From NCBI GenBank assembly GCA_937973965.1, contig CALJJQ010000113.1:1-49248 (forward strand): DNA of 49,248 nt, written 5' to 3'. Within the stretch, counting starts at the first letter, position 1; each line of letters begins with the position of its first letter. Below are positions 8,688 through 16,568 of this stretch, piece after piece. The translations under genes were made by a program, and so were the position numbers. The notes under the pieces are model-generated. The model saw only the letters and a list, made by a program, of their open reading frames with translations. It searched no databases and was not told the origin of the DNA. Origin of the DNA: an uncultured Calothrix sp. (GTDB lineage Bacteria > Cyanobacteriota > Cyanobacteriia > Cyanobacteriales > Nostocaceae).

Positions 8688-9052
8688 GTACTATAACTAG
8701 ATAGGTAGGCATAAATAAATCAAACTATGTAAAGAAAAGTAAAAACGTTGAAAACCTTGCGATTGCTACCCTGCGGCAAGGCTCGCCTACATTCCGCTTC
8801 GCTTCATTCTCTGCGGATATGGTTGTATTTTTTTTACCCACCTACTTACGCTTTGAAGGCTGATATATTTCTCTGTTAGTTTGTTGACGGTTGACAGATG
8901 ACGCAAGAGAAGTAGCAATACGGGGATTTTGATATTTTTGAGGCTAAAAATAGCCTGTAAAAAGTTGAATTAATTCTTAGGTGACAACTATTCCCTATTC
9001 CTTACCCTCACGCCTAGGACTTTTCCGCAAACCCCATTGCGGACAGTTGAAT

Positions 9053-9250
9053 CTCATTGCTCTTTTGTCAATAAGTAATAATGCTCAAAACATTGTCAAA
9101 ATCCGGATAAATAAACATGATTTTGTCAGGATGCGATCGCTCAATTTTCAATGCATAGTCTATTATGGTGCGGAAAATTCAGTGCAAAGGTGAATTTAAT
9201 ACTTCTTTAAAACTTGACAAAACTAATTTCACCTTAACTTGTCATGAATG
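9053..9250. repeat. 220-bp intergenic repeat (family 1), copy 2
   Basis: Aligns with 6264-6482; shared blocks include CTCATTG, TAATGCTCAAAA, GGATGCGATCGCT, TTTCAATGCAT and GACAAAACTAATTTCACC. It ends with a small hairpin TGACAA ... TTGTCA. It lies 18 bases beyond the stop of the MacB-type permease, again downstream of a gene. Confidence 0.75.
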
Positions 9251-9268
9251 CGCAAACCCTAAAATATA

Positions 9269-10486
9269 CTAAGCTGTTCTTAAAGCGACGATGGGGTCTA
9301 ATTTTGCAGCACGACGGGCTGGAAAAACACCGAAAAATAAACCAATTGCTCCAGATACACCCACCGCAGTAGTAATTGCAGACACGGAAATTGCTGCCTC
9401 TAAAGGAGTAAGTAAAGCTACCAAGTAAATTCCCGATACCCCAACAGCAACACCAATCACACCCCCGACAGCCGAGACGATTACCGCTTCAATCATGAAC
9501 TGTAGGAGGATATCCCGTTGGGTTGCGCCGATGGCTTTGCGTAAACCAATTTCTTGGGTGCGTTCCGTCACCGAAACTAACATGATATTCATAATCCCAA
9601 TACCGCCGACAAACAGGGAAATACCCGCGATTGCAGCTAACATAATTGTTAAAGCTCCGGTGACTTGTCCCAGGGCTTGCATTGCGTCTTTTTGAGTACG
9701 AATTGTAAAGTCATCTTCTCCGGTAACTTTGTGCCGTAGTCGCAGGAGGTTGGTAATTTGAAAGACAGCCGCATCCACGTTTTCCGTGCGGTCGGCGGAG
9801 GCAACTAGGTAGTCTAGAGCAATTCCATAGGGGGAGTTACGACCGATTAACCGATTGGCAGATGTAGTTAAAGGTACAATTGCCGCTTTGTCGTAATCCG
9901 CACCAATACTGGAACCTTTGGCTGCTAGTACACCAATGACTTGAAAGCTGGAATCTTTGATTCGCAGTTGTTTGCCAACTGGATTGGTATTACCAAATAA
10001 TTTTCCTGCCGTATCCGCACCTAGGACTACGACCTGATTATTGCGGGTCATATCCACTTCGGTAAAAAATCGTCCCTGCTTGACTTCAAAAGCTCGTACA
10101 GTTAAAAAACCTGGTGTTGTACCGATAATATTCAAATTGGTACTGCGATTTTGGTGTACTACAACAAAACGACGATTTAACTCCGGAGCTACACCCTTGA
10201 CAGTGGGAACCTGTTCAGCGATCGCGTAGGCATCTGCTAATACGAGATTTTTGGGAATTTCAAAAGAAATCCGTTGGGTTTCTTCATTTCCCGGTATCAC
10301 AAATAATACATTTGGTCCGAGGGATTCTAATTCCTTGGCCACAAATCTTTGTCCAGCCTCACCAATACCAATCATGGCAATTACCGACGCATTACCGATG
10401 ACGATACCTAACATGGTCAGTAAACTGCGAAGTTTGTTTGCTAGCAGGGTTTTTCCTGCCATTTTCATGCTTTCGGCGATGTTCAT
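9269..10486 (-). CDS. MacB-type ABC transporter permease (FtsX family)
   Basis: A 405-residue inner-membrane permease of the MacB/LolC class. One N-terminal membrane helix (LLTMLGIVIGNASVIAMIGIG, about 20-42) is followed by a large periplasmic MacB core domain (about 45-270) and three C-terminal helices (about 275-400). The conserved ERTQEIGLRKAIGATQRDIL coupling segment comes between the second and third helices. Family members couple to an ATPase and often a membrane-fusion protein to expel substrates from the periplasmic side. Neither partner is adjacent here, so the transporter must assemble with subunits encoded elsewhere. Substrate unknown. Confidence 0.9.
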   Translation of the reverse strand: MNIAESMKMAGKTLLANKLRSLLTMLGIVIGNASVIAMIGIGEAGQRFVAKELESLGPNVLFVIPGNEETQRISFEIPKNLVLADAYAIAEQVPTVKGVAPELNRRFVVVHQNRSTNLNIIGTTPGFLTVRAFEVKQGRFFTEVDMTRNNQVVVLGADTAGKLFGNTNPVGKQLRIKDSSFQVIGVLAAKGSSIGADYDKAAIVPLTTSANRLIGRNSPYGIALDYLVASADRTENVDAAVFQITNLLRLRHKVTGEDDFTIRTQKDAMQALGQVTGALTIMLAAIAGISLFVGGIGIMNIMLVSVTERTQEIGLRKAIGATQRDILLQFMIEAVIVSAVGGVIGVAVGVSGIYLVALLTPLEAAISVSAITTAVGVSGAIGLFFGVFPARRAAKLDPIVALRTA

Positions 10487-10581
10487 TGGTGTTAGGGGAA
10501 AGGGAAGAGAAGGTTGTTTCGGGACTATATTTTGGCCTATATAAGTTCATGATAGGAGATTTCTCACATTCTCACCCGGCA

Positions 10582-11196
10582 ATGAATTTACTCCAGCAAG
10601 AATTAAACCGTTATCATCAAGCGATCGCTCACAATCCCAATAATCCTCGAAACTACGTGTTGCGGGGGATGGTACAGTTCAAATTGGCGAATATTGCCGC
10701 ATCAATTGCTGATTTTGACCGAGCAGAAGAACTAGATGCAAGTATTACACCCTATTTGTGGCAACGGGGATTATCCTACTACTATGCCAATCGGTTTGAG
10801 GAAGGTGCAAGGCAGTTTGAAGTTGACTTGCAAGTGAATTCTCAAGATGTGGAGGAAACTGTTTGGCGTTACCTATGTGTGGCAAGGTTGGAAGGGGTTG
10901 AGATGGCGAGGAAAAGTTTGTTACCTGTGAAAAATGATCCACGCCGGGTGATGCAGTTGGTATATGATTTCTATGCAGGTAATTGTCAAATTGATAGTGT
11001 GTTAGGGGTTGGTAACTTTTTTGCTCCACGCCCAAAATTTTATAGTCATTTGTATGTAGGCTTATTTTTTGAAGTTGCCAATCAGCCAGAAAAAGCCAAA
11101 TTTTATGTCAGTAAAGCCGTTGATGACTTTCCCATTGATGATTATATGTGGCATCTAGGAAGAGTGCATAAAATATTACGTGGTTGGGATGTTTGA
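10582..11196 (+). CDS. TPR protein
   Basis: A soluble protein of about 204 residues with TPR-like repeats: NRYHQAIAHNPNNPRNYVLR, FKLANIAASIADFDRAEELD and YYANRFEEGARQFEVDLQVN. The C-terminal part (FFEVANQPEKAKFYVSKAVD) reads as one more helical pair. The ATG at 10582 begins where TPR-like sequence begins. An in-frame ATG at 10549, preceded by no clear Shine-Dalgarno sequence, and a much longer frame from 10438 that overlaps the divergent permease gene are less likely starts. It is divergently arranged with the MacB-type permease, so the two share a promoter region of about 95 bases. Confidence 0.8.
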   Translation: MNLLQQELNRYHQAIAHNPNNPRNYVLRGMVQFKLANIAASIADFDRAEELDASITPYLWQRGLSYYYANRFEEGARQFEVDLQVNSQDVEETVWRYLCVARLEGVEMARKSLLPVKNDPRRVMQLVYDFYAGNCQIDSVLGVGNFFAPRPKFYSHLYVGLFFEVANQPEKAKFYVSKAVDDFPIDDYMWHLGRVHKILRGWDV

Positions 11197-11201
11197 GTAA
11201 A

Positions 11202-11241
11202 TAATTCGTAATCGCCTACGGCAAAGCTGCGCCTACGTAAT
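11202..11241. repeat. STRR/SDR-type short repeat
   Basis: A palindrome-rich unit (GCCTACGGCAAAGC then TGCGCCTACG) sits between TTCGTAAT and GTAAT. The same arrangement appears twice in tandem at 30074-30160. Confidence 0.6.
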
Positions 11242-11250
11242 ACCCCCGAT

Positions 11251-11275
11251 AATAACAGGCTTCTAGCCTGTTATT
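11251..11275. terminator. Bidirectional hairpin terminator
   Basis: AATAACAGGCT (11251-11261) and AGCCTGTTATT (11265-11275) form a perfect 11-bp stem with a three-base loop. It lies between the ends of two convergent genes, the expected place for a shared terminator. The A/T flanks of the stem are short, so termination efficiency is inferred. Confidence 0.65.
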
Positions 11276-11320
11276 AGCAGACTAGAAGCCCTGTAGCCAT
11301 GGCATCCAGTTAAATAACCA

Positions 11321-12352
11321 TTATTCTTCTGGTTTTGGACGCTTAATGGGTTTAGGAGTAGGTCGAGGGGTAGGACGGGGGGTCGCATTTCCAGAGGGTG
11401 CATCACCCCTTTTAACAGGACGGGGGGTTTCACCTCCTCCGGGTGGTCTGCGATAGGGCTTTCTCGGAGGACCACCGGATCCTTTGGCAAAACGTTTTCC
11501 ACCCCCTTGTTTGAAGGTGGGACGGCGTTTTTTGGGTAAGTCGGCGATAAATTCGGCGGTTTCGACTACCAATCCAGTTTGTTCGCGCTTGGCTTGGATA
11601 TCCCAAAACTTGCCAACGGCTTTACCCTCCAATTTGCCCTTGAGTTTGAGTTTAAAATATTTGGGCTTATCGGTTGATTTGCGCGGTGCTTGTTTGATTT
11701 TGATGACTAGGTTGTTAGCATCATTGGCTTGATAGACGACTTCTCCTCGAACGGAAAATCCACCATCAGGAACTTCTGTGGAGGGAATGATTTCGCTACT
11801 ACTAGGCTCCGTTGTCGAGGAATTAGTTGCTAAATCCTTTTGGTTATCAGAGGATTTGGCCAGATTTTCTGGTTCCCACACCCCAACAATTTGCAGGTGG
11901 AGTTCATCATTTTCTTGACGGGTACGTGGATAAACGACCCAGAGGTGTTCTTTTTCTAAATCAAGATGATTTTTCACTAGACTCATGATTCGTCCTAGGA
12001 GGACGGCGCTGAGTTCCACACCATCGGGGGTGTGTAACGAACCTTGGGTAAATTGTTCGCTACTGGCGACATAACGACCTCGGACTAGGCCAATGGCACG
12101 ATACTGCATCGGTTCGCTTGGCGGTGGAATCGGTTGGTTCCGATTGGCAGCCAATTCTTCGCAGGAAATCTGGTCGCTTTCTGTTTCGGGTGTATCGGGC
12201 GATCGCGTTTCCGGTTGAGCAGCATTATTGTCAACTGACGTAGTTTCGGCTTGGTCAGCAGCAACGGGATTAGTAGCTTCGGTGCTAGTTTCAGATGAAC
12301 TGAGATTTGTTTGATTTGACGGTTCTGGCGACGGCATCAGGTCGGAATTCAT
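11321..12352 (-). CDS. Conserved cyanobacterial protein with Arg/Gly/Pro-rich tail
   Basis: About 343 residues. Residues 1-85 are acidic and low in complexity (Ser/Thr/Glu/Pro). The block YRAIGLVRGRYVASSEQFTQ through LGRIMSLVKNHLDLEKEHLWVVYPRT looks like a conserved globular domain. A second domain (about 195-270) with GEVVYQANDANNLVIKIKQ and FKLKLKGKLEGKAVGKFWDI resembles an OB-like beta fold. The last 65 residues are a highly basic Arg/Pro/Gly/Lys stretch typical of nucleic-acid-binding tails. Function unknown; an RNA- or DNA-associated role is only inferred. The ATG at 12352 is chosen over the GTG at 12358 because AAGGAG lies five bases before it. Confidence 0.8.
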   Translation of the reverse strand: MNSDLMPSPEPSNQTNLSSSETSTEATNPVAADQAETTSVDNNAAQPETRSPDTPETESDQISCEELAANRNQPIPPPSEPMQYRAIGLVRGRYVASSEQFTQGSLHTPDGVELSAVLLGRIMSLVKNHLDLEKEHLWVVYPRTRQENDELHLQIVGVWEPENLAKSSDNQKDLATNSSTTEPSSSEIIPSTEVPDGGFSVRGEVVYQANDANNLVIKIKQAPRKSTDKPKYFKLKLKGKLEGKAVGKFWDIQAKREQTGLVVETAEFIADLPKKRRPTFKQGGGKRFAKGSGGPPRKPYRRPPGGGETPRPVKRGDAPSGNATPRPTPRPTPKPIKRPKPEE

Positions 12353-12358
12353 AAACAC

Positions 12359-12775
12359 TCCTTGCGGCGGAGACAGATCCCATTGTGGGATTTAATCAGG
12401 GAAACTGGAAAGAGCGTTTGTGCGGCTGGTTAAAGTATACTTTTTTCCAATCGCCACTCTCATAAGTGTCCAATTGTAATTGCAAATACCCAATACTACA
12501 TATTCCCATTTAGGAAGATTCTTCCCTCAGAAATTAGTTGGGACTTTACAATCTAAACACTAAATGTGTAATTTAGCGCTTTTATACTAGTTTCGGAAGC
12601 ATACCACAGTTACAATTCTGACGGTTCCTCCTCAGTTTTTTACGCGCTTTGGCGACGGAGACGACTATTTGTTATAAAGTTCACAGTCATTTCACGGTAT
12701 TCCGCAAAGTTTTTCAAATTTTTAATTTTTCCGATTTTTGTCCACCATAATCTAATTACAGTTGAGGAAGATTTT
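12359..12775. other. Divergent intergenic region
   Basis: This 417-base region separates two divergent genes and holds no gene. It is expected to carry both promoters. The right-hand side has TAATCT at about 12748-12753 as a plausible -10 element for the TPR gene starting at 12776. No repeat family seen elsewhere in the window was recognised here. Confidence 0.4.
12764..12770 (+). promoter_or_regulatory. Shine-Dalgarno site supporting a GTG start
   Basis: GAGGAAG at 12764-12770 lies five bases before the GTG at 12776 and supports that unusual start for the membrane-anchored TPR protein. No ATG exists in frame nearby. Confidence 0.6.
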
Positions 12776-13612
12776 GTGTCTCAATCGCGCAATAGCTGGA
12801 TAGTTAAAGTTTTGCTCGTGTTTTCAATTCTGGCGTTTATGGCAGTCTCAGCACTTCCCATGATAACTAATTTCATGGAATCTAGTGCTGACGGTGGCAG
12901 TGCCCAGGCAAATGGCAAAGCTGCCGATGACGCGATCGCCAAACTCAAGGATGAGGCTCGTGGCTATGAGTTGGTACTCCAACGAGAACCGGATAATGAA
13001 AATGTACTCAAGGGTTTGTTAGAAGCTCGGTTAAGGTTACTGAGTCTGAATCAAGGTAGTGTCAATGATGTGATTATGCCTTTGGAAAGGTTGGTGAAGG
13101 TTAACCCCAATCAAGTGAAGTATGCCGTATTATTGGCACAAGCCAAGGAAAAAATTGGCGATCGCGAAGAAGCGGCCAAAATCCTACGCACGGTCTTAGA
13201 AACCAAACCAGGCGATATGGATGCTTTACAGTCGATGGTTACGCTCCAACTCAATCAACAACGACCAGAAGCTGCGATTGGCATCCTACAAGATACTTTA
13301 GGTAAAGCACCCCAAGCCAATAAAATCCAACCTGGTAGCATCGATACTGTTGGTGTGCAAGTGTTGCTCGGCAATGTCCATGCCAGTCAAAAACGTTACG
13401 AAAAAGCCTTTGAAATTTACGACCAAGCTGCTAAAGATGACCCTAAAGATTTCCGTCCCCTCTGGGCTAAAGCCCTAGTCCTCAAAGAACAAGGTAAAAT
13501 TGAAGAAGCTAAACCCCTATTTAGCAATGCCGCAACCCTAGCTCCAGCCCAGTTTAAAGACGAAATCAACAAAACTGCCACATCCACCCCATCTCCTACT
13601 GCTACCCCCTAG
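12776..13612 (+). CDS. Membrane-anchored TPR protein
   Basis: A 278-residue protein. Residues 8-32 form a single hydrophobic helix (IVKVLLVFSILAFMAVSALP), leaving the rest on one side of the membrane. From about residue 55 there are TPR-like units: ARGYELVLQREPDNENVLKG, PLERLVKVNPNQVKYAVLLA, EEAAKILRTVLETKPGDMDA and YEKAFEIYDQAAKDDPKDFR. The C-terminus is a short Ser/Thr/Pro tail. It probably acts as a scaffold at the plasma or thylakoid membrane; the partner is unknown. Translation begins with GTG. Confidence 0.82.
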   Translation: MSQSRNSWIVKVLLVFSILAFMAVSALPMITNFMESSADGGSAQANGKAADDAIAKLKDEARGYELVLQREPDNENVLKGLLEARLRLLSLNQGSVNDVIMPLERLVKVNPNQVKYAVLLAQAKEKIGDREEAAKILRTVLETKPGDMDALQSMVTLQLNQQRPEAAIGILQDTLGKAPQANKIQPGSIDTVGVQVLLGNVHASQKRYEKAFEIYDQAAKDDPKDFRPLWAKALVLKEQGKIEEAKPLFSNAATLAPAQFKDEINKTATSTPSPTATP

Positions 13613-13909
13613 TACTCTGCCACACCAACTTTGTCTAGTTCATGGTAAAAGGATGTATTTCTTTTCTCCCCCTGCATCCAAAAGCTTCCCCGACCTACCT
13701 CGACCCAGCATTGTTGATGTGGTCGAGTACTAGTCTCCAAATGCCATTTCACTAAACACAAATTGTGATACATTTTCTTCCCTTGCTCCCAAAAGCTCCT
13801 CTTTAGGTATCAACTCCGAAGTCAAACGGTGCGACCCCTGGCTACTTTGGCGTTTGTCAAGTACTAGATATACTTGTATTCAAACAATCGAAAAACATTT
13901 AACATTTAA
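13613..13909. other. Intergenic region with hairpin repeats
   Basis: Contains one ATACC-type element (13741-13832) and a partial relative of it near 13652-13690 (CTCCCCCTGCATCC then AAAGCTTCCCC). TAGTACTC at about 13611 faces GAGTACTA at about 13725, framing this partial copy. No gene. Confidence 0.5.
13741..13832 (+). repeat. ATACC-type hairpin repeat (family 2), copy C
   Basis: Diverged copy starting ATGCCATTTCAC and ending GTCAAACGGTGC, retaining the internal TGATACATTTTCTTCCC and GGTATCAACTCCGAAGTC segments of the family. It lies upstream of bioY. Confidence 0.65.
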
Positions 13910-14500
13910 ATGATTGCAGCCTCCAATCAACTACTTTGGTCAATGATTGGTTTACTCCTGACTATCGGAGGAACTTATCTGGAAGCATATTTTACGAGTT
14001 TCCCTTGGATTTGGGGTCAACAGGGAATTCACCCTTTCCCCTTGGGTGTTTCCTATCAAATTGCCGGAGTCCTTCTAGTTGGTTGTCTAGGAGGACAAAA
14101 TGCTGGAGTGCTTTCCCAAATTGCCTACGTGGTCATGGGGTTGACCCTATTACCTGTTTTTTCCCAGGGAGGAGGTATCGGTTATCTCAAACTCACCCAA
14201 TTCGGCTATATTTTAGGATTTATCCCCGGTGCTTGGATTTGTGGTTATTTGGCATTCCGCACCCGTCCTCGCTTAGAAACACTTTCCTTTAGTTGTGTTT
14301 GCGGGATATTTACGATCCATCTGTGCGGAATTATTTACCTGATTTTGGGCTATTTCCTCCAATGGAAAGGGGTACAAACCTTTTCTTTACTGTGGCAAGA
14401 AATCCTCAAGTATTCCTGGTCTCCCCTACCAGGACAGTTGGCGATCGCCTGTGCTGTCACCTTAATTGCGTTTGTTTTACGACATTTAATGTTTTACTAG
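13910..14500 (+). CDS. bioY: Biotin transporter BioY
   Basis: A 196-residue integral membrane protein with about six hydrophobic segments. It is the S (substrate-capture) component of an ECF-type biotin uptake system. Family marks are the N-terminal helix, HPFPLGVSYQIAGVLLVGCLGG, the segment GLTLLPVFSQGGGIGYLKLTQFGYILGFIPGAWICGYL with its Gly-rich biotin-binding region, and a C-terminal helix. The energising subunits are not nearby; some BioY proteins work alone or with a shared ECF module. It is followed after 47 bases by lspA on the same strand, suggesting one transcript. Confidence 0.9.
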   Translation: MIAASNQLLWSMIGLLLTIGGTYLEAYFTSFPWIWGQQGIHPFPLGVSYQIAGVLLVGCLGGQNAGVLSQIAYVVMGLTLLPVFSQGGGIGYLKLTQFGYILGFIPGAWICGYLAFRTRPRLETLSFSCVCGIFTIHLCGIIYLILGYFLQWKGVQTFSLLWQEILKYSWSPLPGQLAIACAVTLIAFVLRHLMFY

Positions 14501-14547
14501 TAATCGAGCAACCTTTGGCAGTTATTCCCTCTGTTTCCCCTTGATCC

Positions 14548-15072
14548 ATGTATATTCAAAAAAACCATCAATTCTGGATTGTGGCAATTATTGGCTTTGT
14601 TGTAGACCAAGTTACCAAGTATATAGTCACCCAAACAATGAATTTAGGGGAAACTTTTCCCATCATCCCTAACCTATTCCACTTTACCTATGTTCGCAAT
14701 ACTGGTGCAGCCTTTAGTTTATTTACAGGTCAGGTCGGCTTATTACGTTGGCTCTCTTTAGCTGTAAGTTTAGGATTGATTTTACTCGGTTTGTTTTATT
14801 CTGGCTTAAATAAATGGGAAAGAATTGGTTATGGTTTGATTTTAAGTGGTGCCCTCGGTAATGGCATTGACCGGTTTATCCTGGGTTATGTGGTAGATTT
14901 TCTCGATTTCCCGTTTATTCTTTTCCCCATCTTTGACAGAAATATTTTTACCTTCAAGTTAATTAATTTTCCTGTCTTTAATTTAGCGGACGTATTTATC
15001 AATATCGGTCTGCTTTACCTCATTCTCAACAGTTTTCGCCGACCCCCCTTACCACCTCGACAATCATCCTAA
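14548..15072 (+). CDS. lspA: Lipoprotein signal peptidase (signal peptidase II)
   Basis: A 174-residue, four-helix aspartic protease that cleaves the signal peptide of diacylglyceryl-prolipoproteins. The conserved blocks are YVRNTGAAFSLF (about 49-60), GALGNGIDRFILGYVVDFLDF with Asp108, and FNLADVFINIG with Asp148; the two Asp residues form the catalytic dyad. The spacing between them is longer than in E. coli LspA because of an insertion (about 121-143) rich in Phe and Ile. It acts after Lgt, which is encoded at 28.1 kb in this window. Confidence 0.95.
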   Translation: MYIQKNHQFWIVAIIGFVVDQVTKYIVTQTMNLGETFPIIPNLFHFTYVRNTGAAFSLFTGQVGLLRWLSLAVSLGLILLGLFYSGLNKWERIGYGLILSGALGNGIDRFILGYVVDFLDFPFILFPIFDRNIFTFKLINFPVFNLADVFINIGLLYLILNSFRRPPLPPRQSS

Positions 15073-15111
15073 CCCTGCTTTTGATCCATTACAAATACGC
15101 TGTTGAAAACA

Positions 15112-15382
15112 TTTATTCTGGCGCGGAAGACTCAGTACAAATGTAAATTTAAGACTTCTCTCACCTCATTTTTCAGGATAATTACGAATTGACAAAACTA
15201 ATTTCACTAGGACTTACGCAAGCGTCACAAAATAAGGTCAACTGGCACATACCTTTGAATATGATTTTAATGTGTGTAATCCTTAATTTATAAACCTTAC
15301 GTCTGAATTCAGCCAATGTGATAGTTTGACTGAAAATGTGCCAGTTGCGTAAGTCCTGTTCACCTTAATTTGTCACGAATGT
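15112..15382. repeat. 220-bp family 1 repeat, copy 3, interrupted
   Basis: The right-hand part of family 1 (ATTCTGGCGCGGAAGACTCA to GACAAAACTAATTTCAC, 15112-15207) continues at 15364 with CTTAATTTGTCACGAATG. The gap is filled by the 151-bp inverted-repeat element at 15208-15358. The uninterrupted forms at 6264-6482 and 9053-9250 act as empty sites. Confidence 0.75.
15208..15358. mobile_element. 151-bp MITE with AGGACTTACGCAA ends
   Basis: AGGACTTACGCAA (15209-15221) and its exact reverse complement TTGCGTAAGTCCT (15345-15357) are the termini. TTCAC occurs directly outside both ends (15203-15207 and 15359-15363), consistent with a 5-bp target duplication. CTGGCACAT and ATGTGCCAG form an inner inverted pair. 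There is no open reading frame, so mobility would need a transposase encoded elsewhere. Confidence 0.85.
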
Positions 15383-15498
15383 TGTAGGGAAGTTAGTTTT
15401 CAAGTAACGGTTGTATTTCTACTTTTTTTGAGAATTGGGCATAATATCCATCTGCACGACGTACTAAACTCACCAATAACCGCATCAATATCTATTAT

Positions 15499-15700
15499 CG
15501 GGTCTGCGGAAAAAGCATTTTAGTGAGATTAGGGAACAGTCCCTGATGGGAATAGGTAATAGTTTTAACCCAACAATTCTACTGTTGCTTGGCTGCAAAA
15601 AATTACAGATGCAATGTTTTTGGTTTTTTGAACTCCATGCATCTATTTGTTTGCACTTTTGGCGACTAAAATACCTTCATAAGTTATTTTTCAGCCAGCC
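15499..15700 (+). repeat. Inverted-repeat element (family 4), copy lacking the right end
   Basis: Starts GGGTCTGCGGAAAAAG and shares AATAGTTTTAACCC, ATTCTACTGTTGCTTGGCTG and GGCGACTAAAATACC with the other family 4 copies, but no right terminal repeat is visible. Confidence 0.65.
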
Positions 15701-15947
15701 TATTGTAGGAAAAGTTTACGTATCATCTTTTCCTAAATCTCTAGATATCTGAAAAAGTCGTTCGCAGTTCCTTGGATGGGTAATTTGCGGGGTTGAAAAT
15801 CCTCCGAGCGATCGCGGCAAAAGGTATTATAAAAATTTCCCCTGAAGGATGGAGTTGGCGATCGCGAACATAACAGGGACAAGCGCACCACGGACACTGG
15901 TCTCGAAATTCGACAAACCCATAGTGTCAACAGCCTAACCCGTTCTC

Positions 15948-16034
15948 ATACCATTTCACTAAAATTTTGATACATTTTCTCCCCCTGCCGCCGAAAGCTC
16001 TCCTAAGTGTACCAACTTCAAAGTCAAACGATAT
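15948..16034 (+). repeat. ATACC-type hairpin repeat (family 2), copy D
   Basis: The best preserved copy. It starts ATACCATTTCACTAAAATTT and ends TCAAAGTCAAACGATAT. Reading the right arm in reverse complement (ATATCGTTTGACTTTGAAGT) it matches the left arm at most positions, so the entire 87 bases can fold into one hairpin. It is separated by one base from a truncated ATATCG element. Confidence 0.75.
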
Positions 16035-16035
16035 G

Positions 16036-16085
16036 ATATCGATTATCTTGTACTTTGCAATAAATCAAACTAGAATAATCAACAG
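16036..16085 (+). repeat. ATATCG element (family 3), truncated copy
   Basis: The first 50 bases of the element (ATATCGATTATCTTGTACTT ... AATAATCAACAG), then a switch to sequence leading into the DUF3368 remnant. The junction may mark a deletion that also removed the start of that gene. Confidence 0.65.
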
Positions 16086-16113
16086 AGTTAAGGACTCGCG
16101 TTAATATTGGTGA

Positions 16114-16518
16114 GGTAATATTGGTGAGGCGGAAGCGATCGCACTTGCCGTTGAAGTCGGAGCAAGCCGATTGTTAATTGACGAGCGGTTAGGTAGACAA
16201 GCCGCAAAAGATTTAGATATCAAGATCGCTGGTATTCTGGGAATTTTGCTGTTAGCGAAAGGCCAAAATTTAATTGAGGTAGTAAAACCCATAATGGACA
16301 ATTTAATCAGTCAAGCCCATTTTCAAGTCAGCAGCCAACTTTATGCAGATGTTTTGAAGACAGCAGATGAGTCATCAGATTTATCTCACAGTAATTTTCA
16401 TCTGCGATCGCAAATCCAAGTATCCCAAGAGAAAATGAAGCCAAGGAATATAAACCCGGCTAACAGCTTTGTAATTGCAATTGCCCAAAGATTCTCGATG
16501 TACACTTACAAGCATTAA
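16114..16518 (+). pseudogene. DUF3368 (PIN-like) gene remnant
   Basis: The frame GNIGEAEAIALAVEVGASRL followed by LLIDERLGRQAAKDLDIKIA and GILGILLLAKGQNLIEVVKP matches the C-terminal half of DUF3368 proteins, which are PIN-like putative ribonuclease toxins paired with UPF0175-type antitoxins. The N-terminal half is missing. Just before it, TAATATTGGTGAGG is directly duplicated (16102-16115 and 16116-16129), which puts a stop codon (TGA at 16111) into the frame. The tail beyond about 16380 is unlike the family. No antitoxin gene is visible. Judged inactive. Confidence 0.75.
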
Positions 16519-16568
16519 CGATCGGCTTGCCAAAATTTGCGATCGCGCATTCGCACCAATATATAAAT

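Larger units (their letters stand above)
8384..9268. other. Intergenic repeat region, 0.9 kb
   Basis: No gene is supported in this 885-base gap between two minus-strand genes. It contains the 213-bp element (8475-8687), a palindromic segment rich in CTGCGGCAAGGCTCGCC and CCGCTTCGCTTC near 8770-8815, a left-end fragment of the family 4 element in reverse (8985-9035) and a copy of the 220-bp family 1 repeat (9053-9250). Confidence 0.6.

Noticed and set aside
10438-10581. N-terminal extension of the TPR protein by 48 codons
   Set aside because: It overlaps the divergent permease gene, and its residues (MLAGFFLPFSCFRR) are not TPR-like; the later ATG fits better.
15733-15930. 65-codon minus-strand frame in the repeat island
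   Set aside because: Arg/Ser-rich chance frame without family resemblance.
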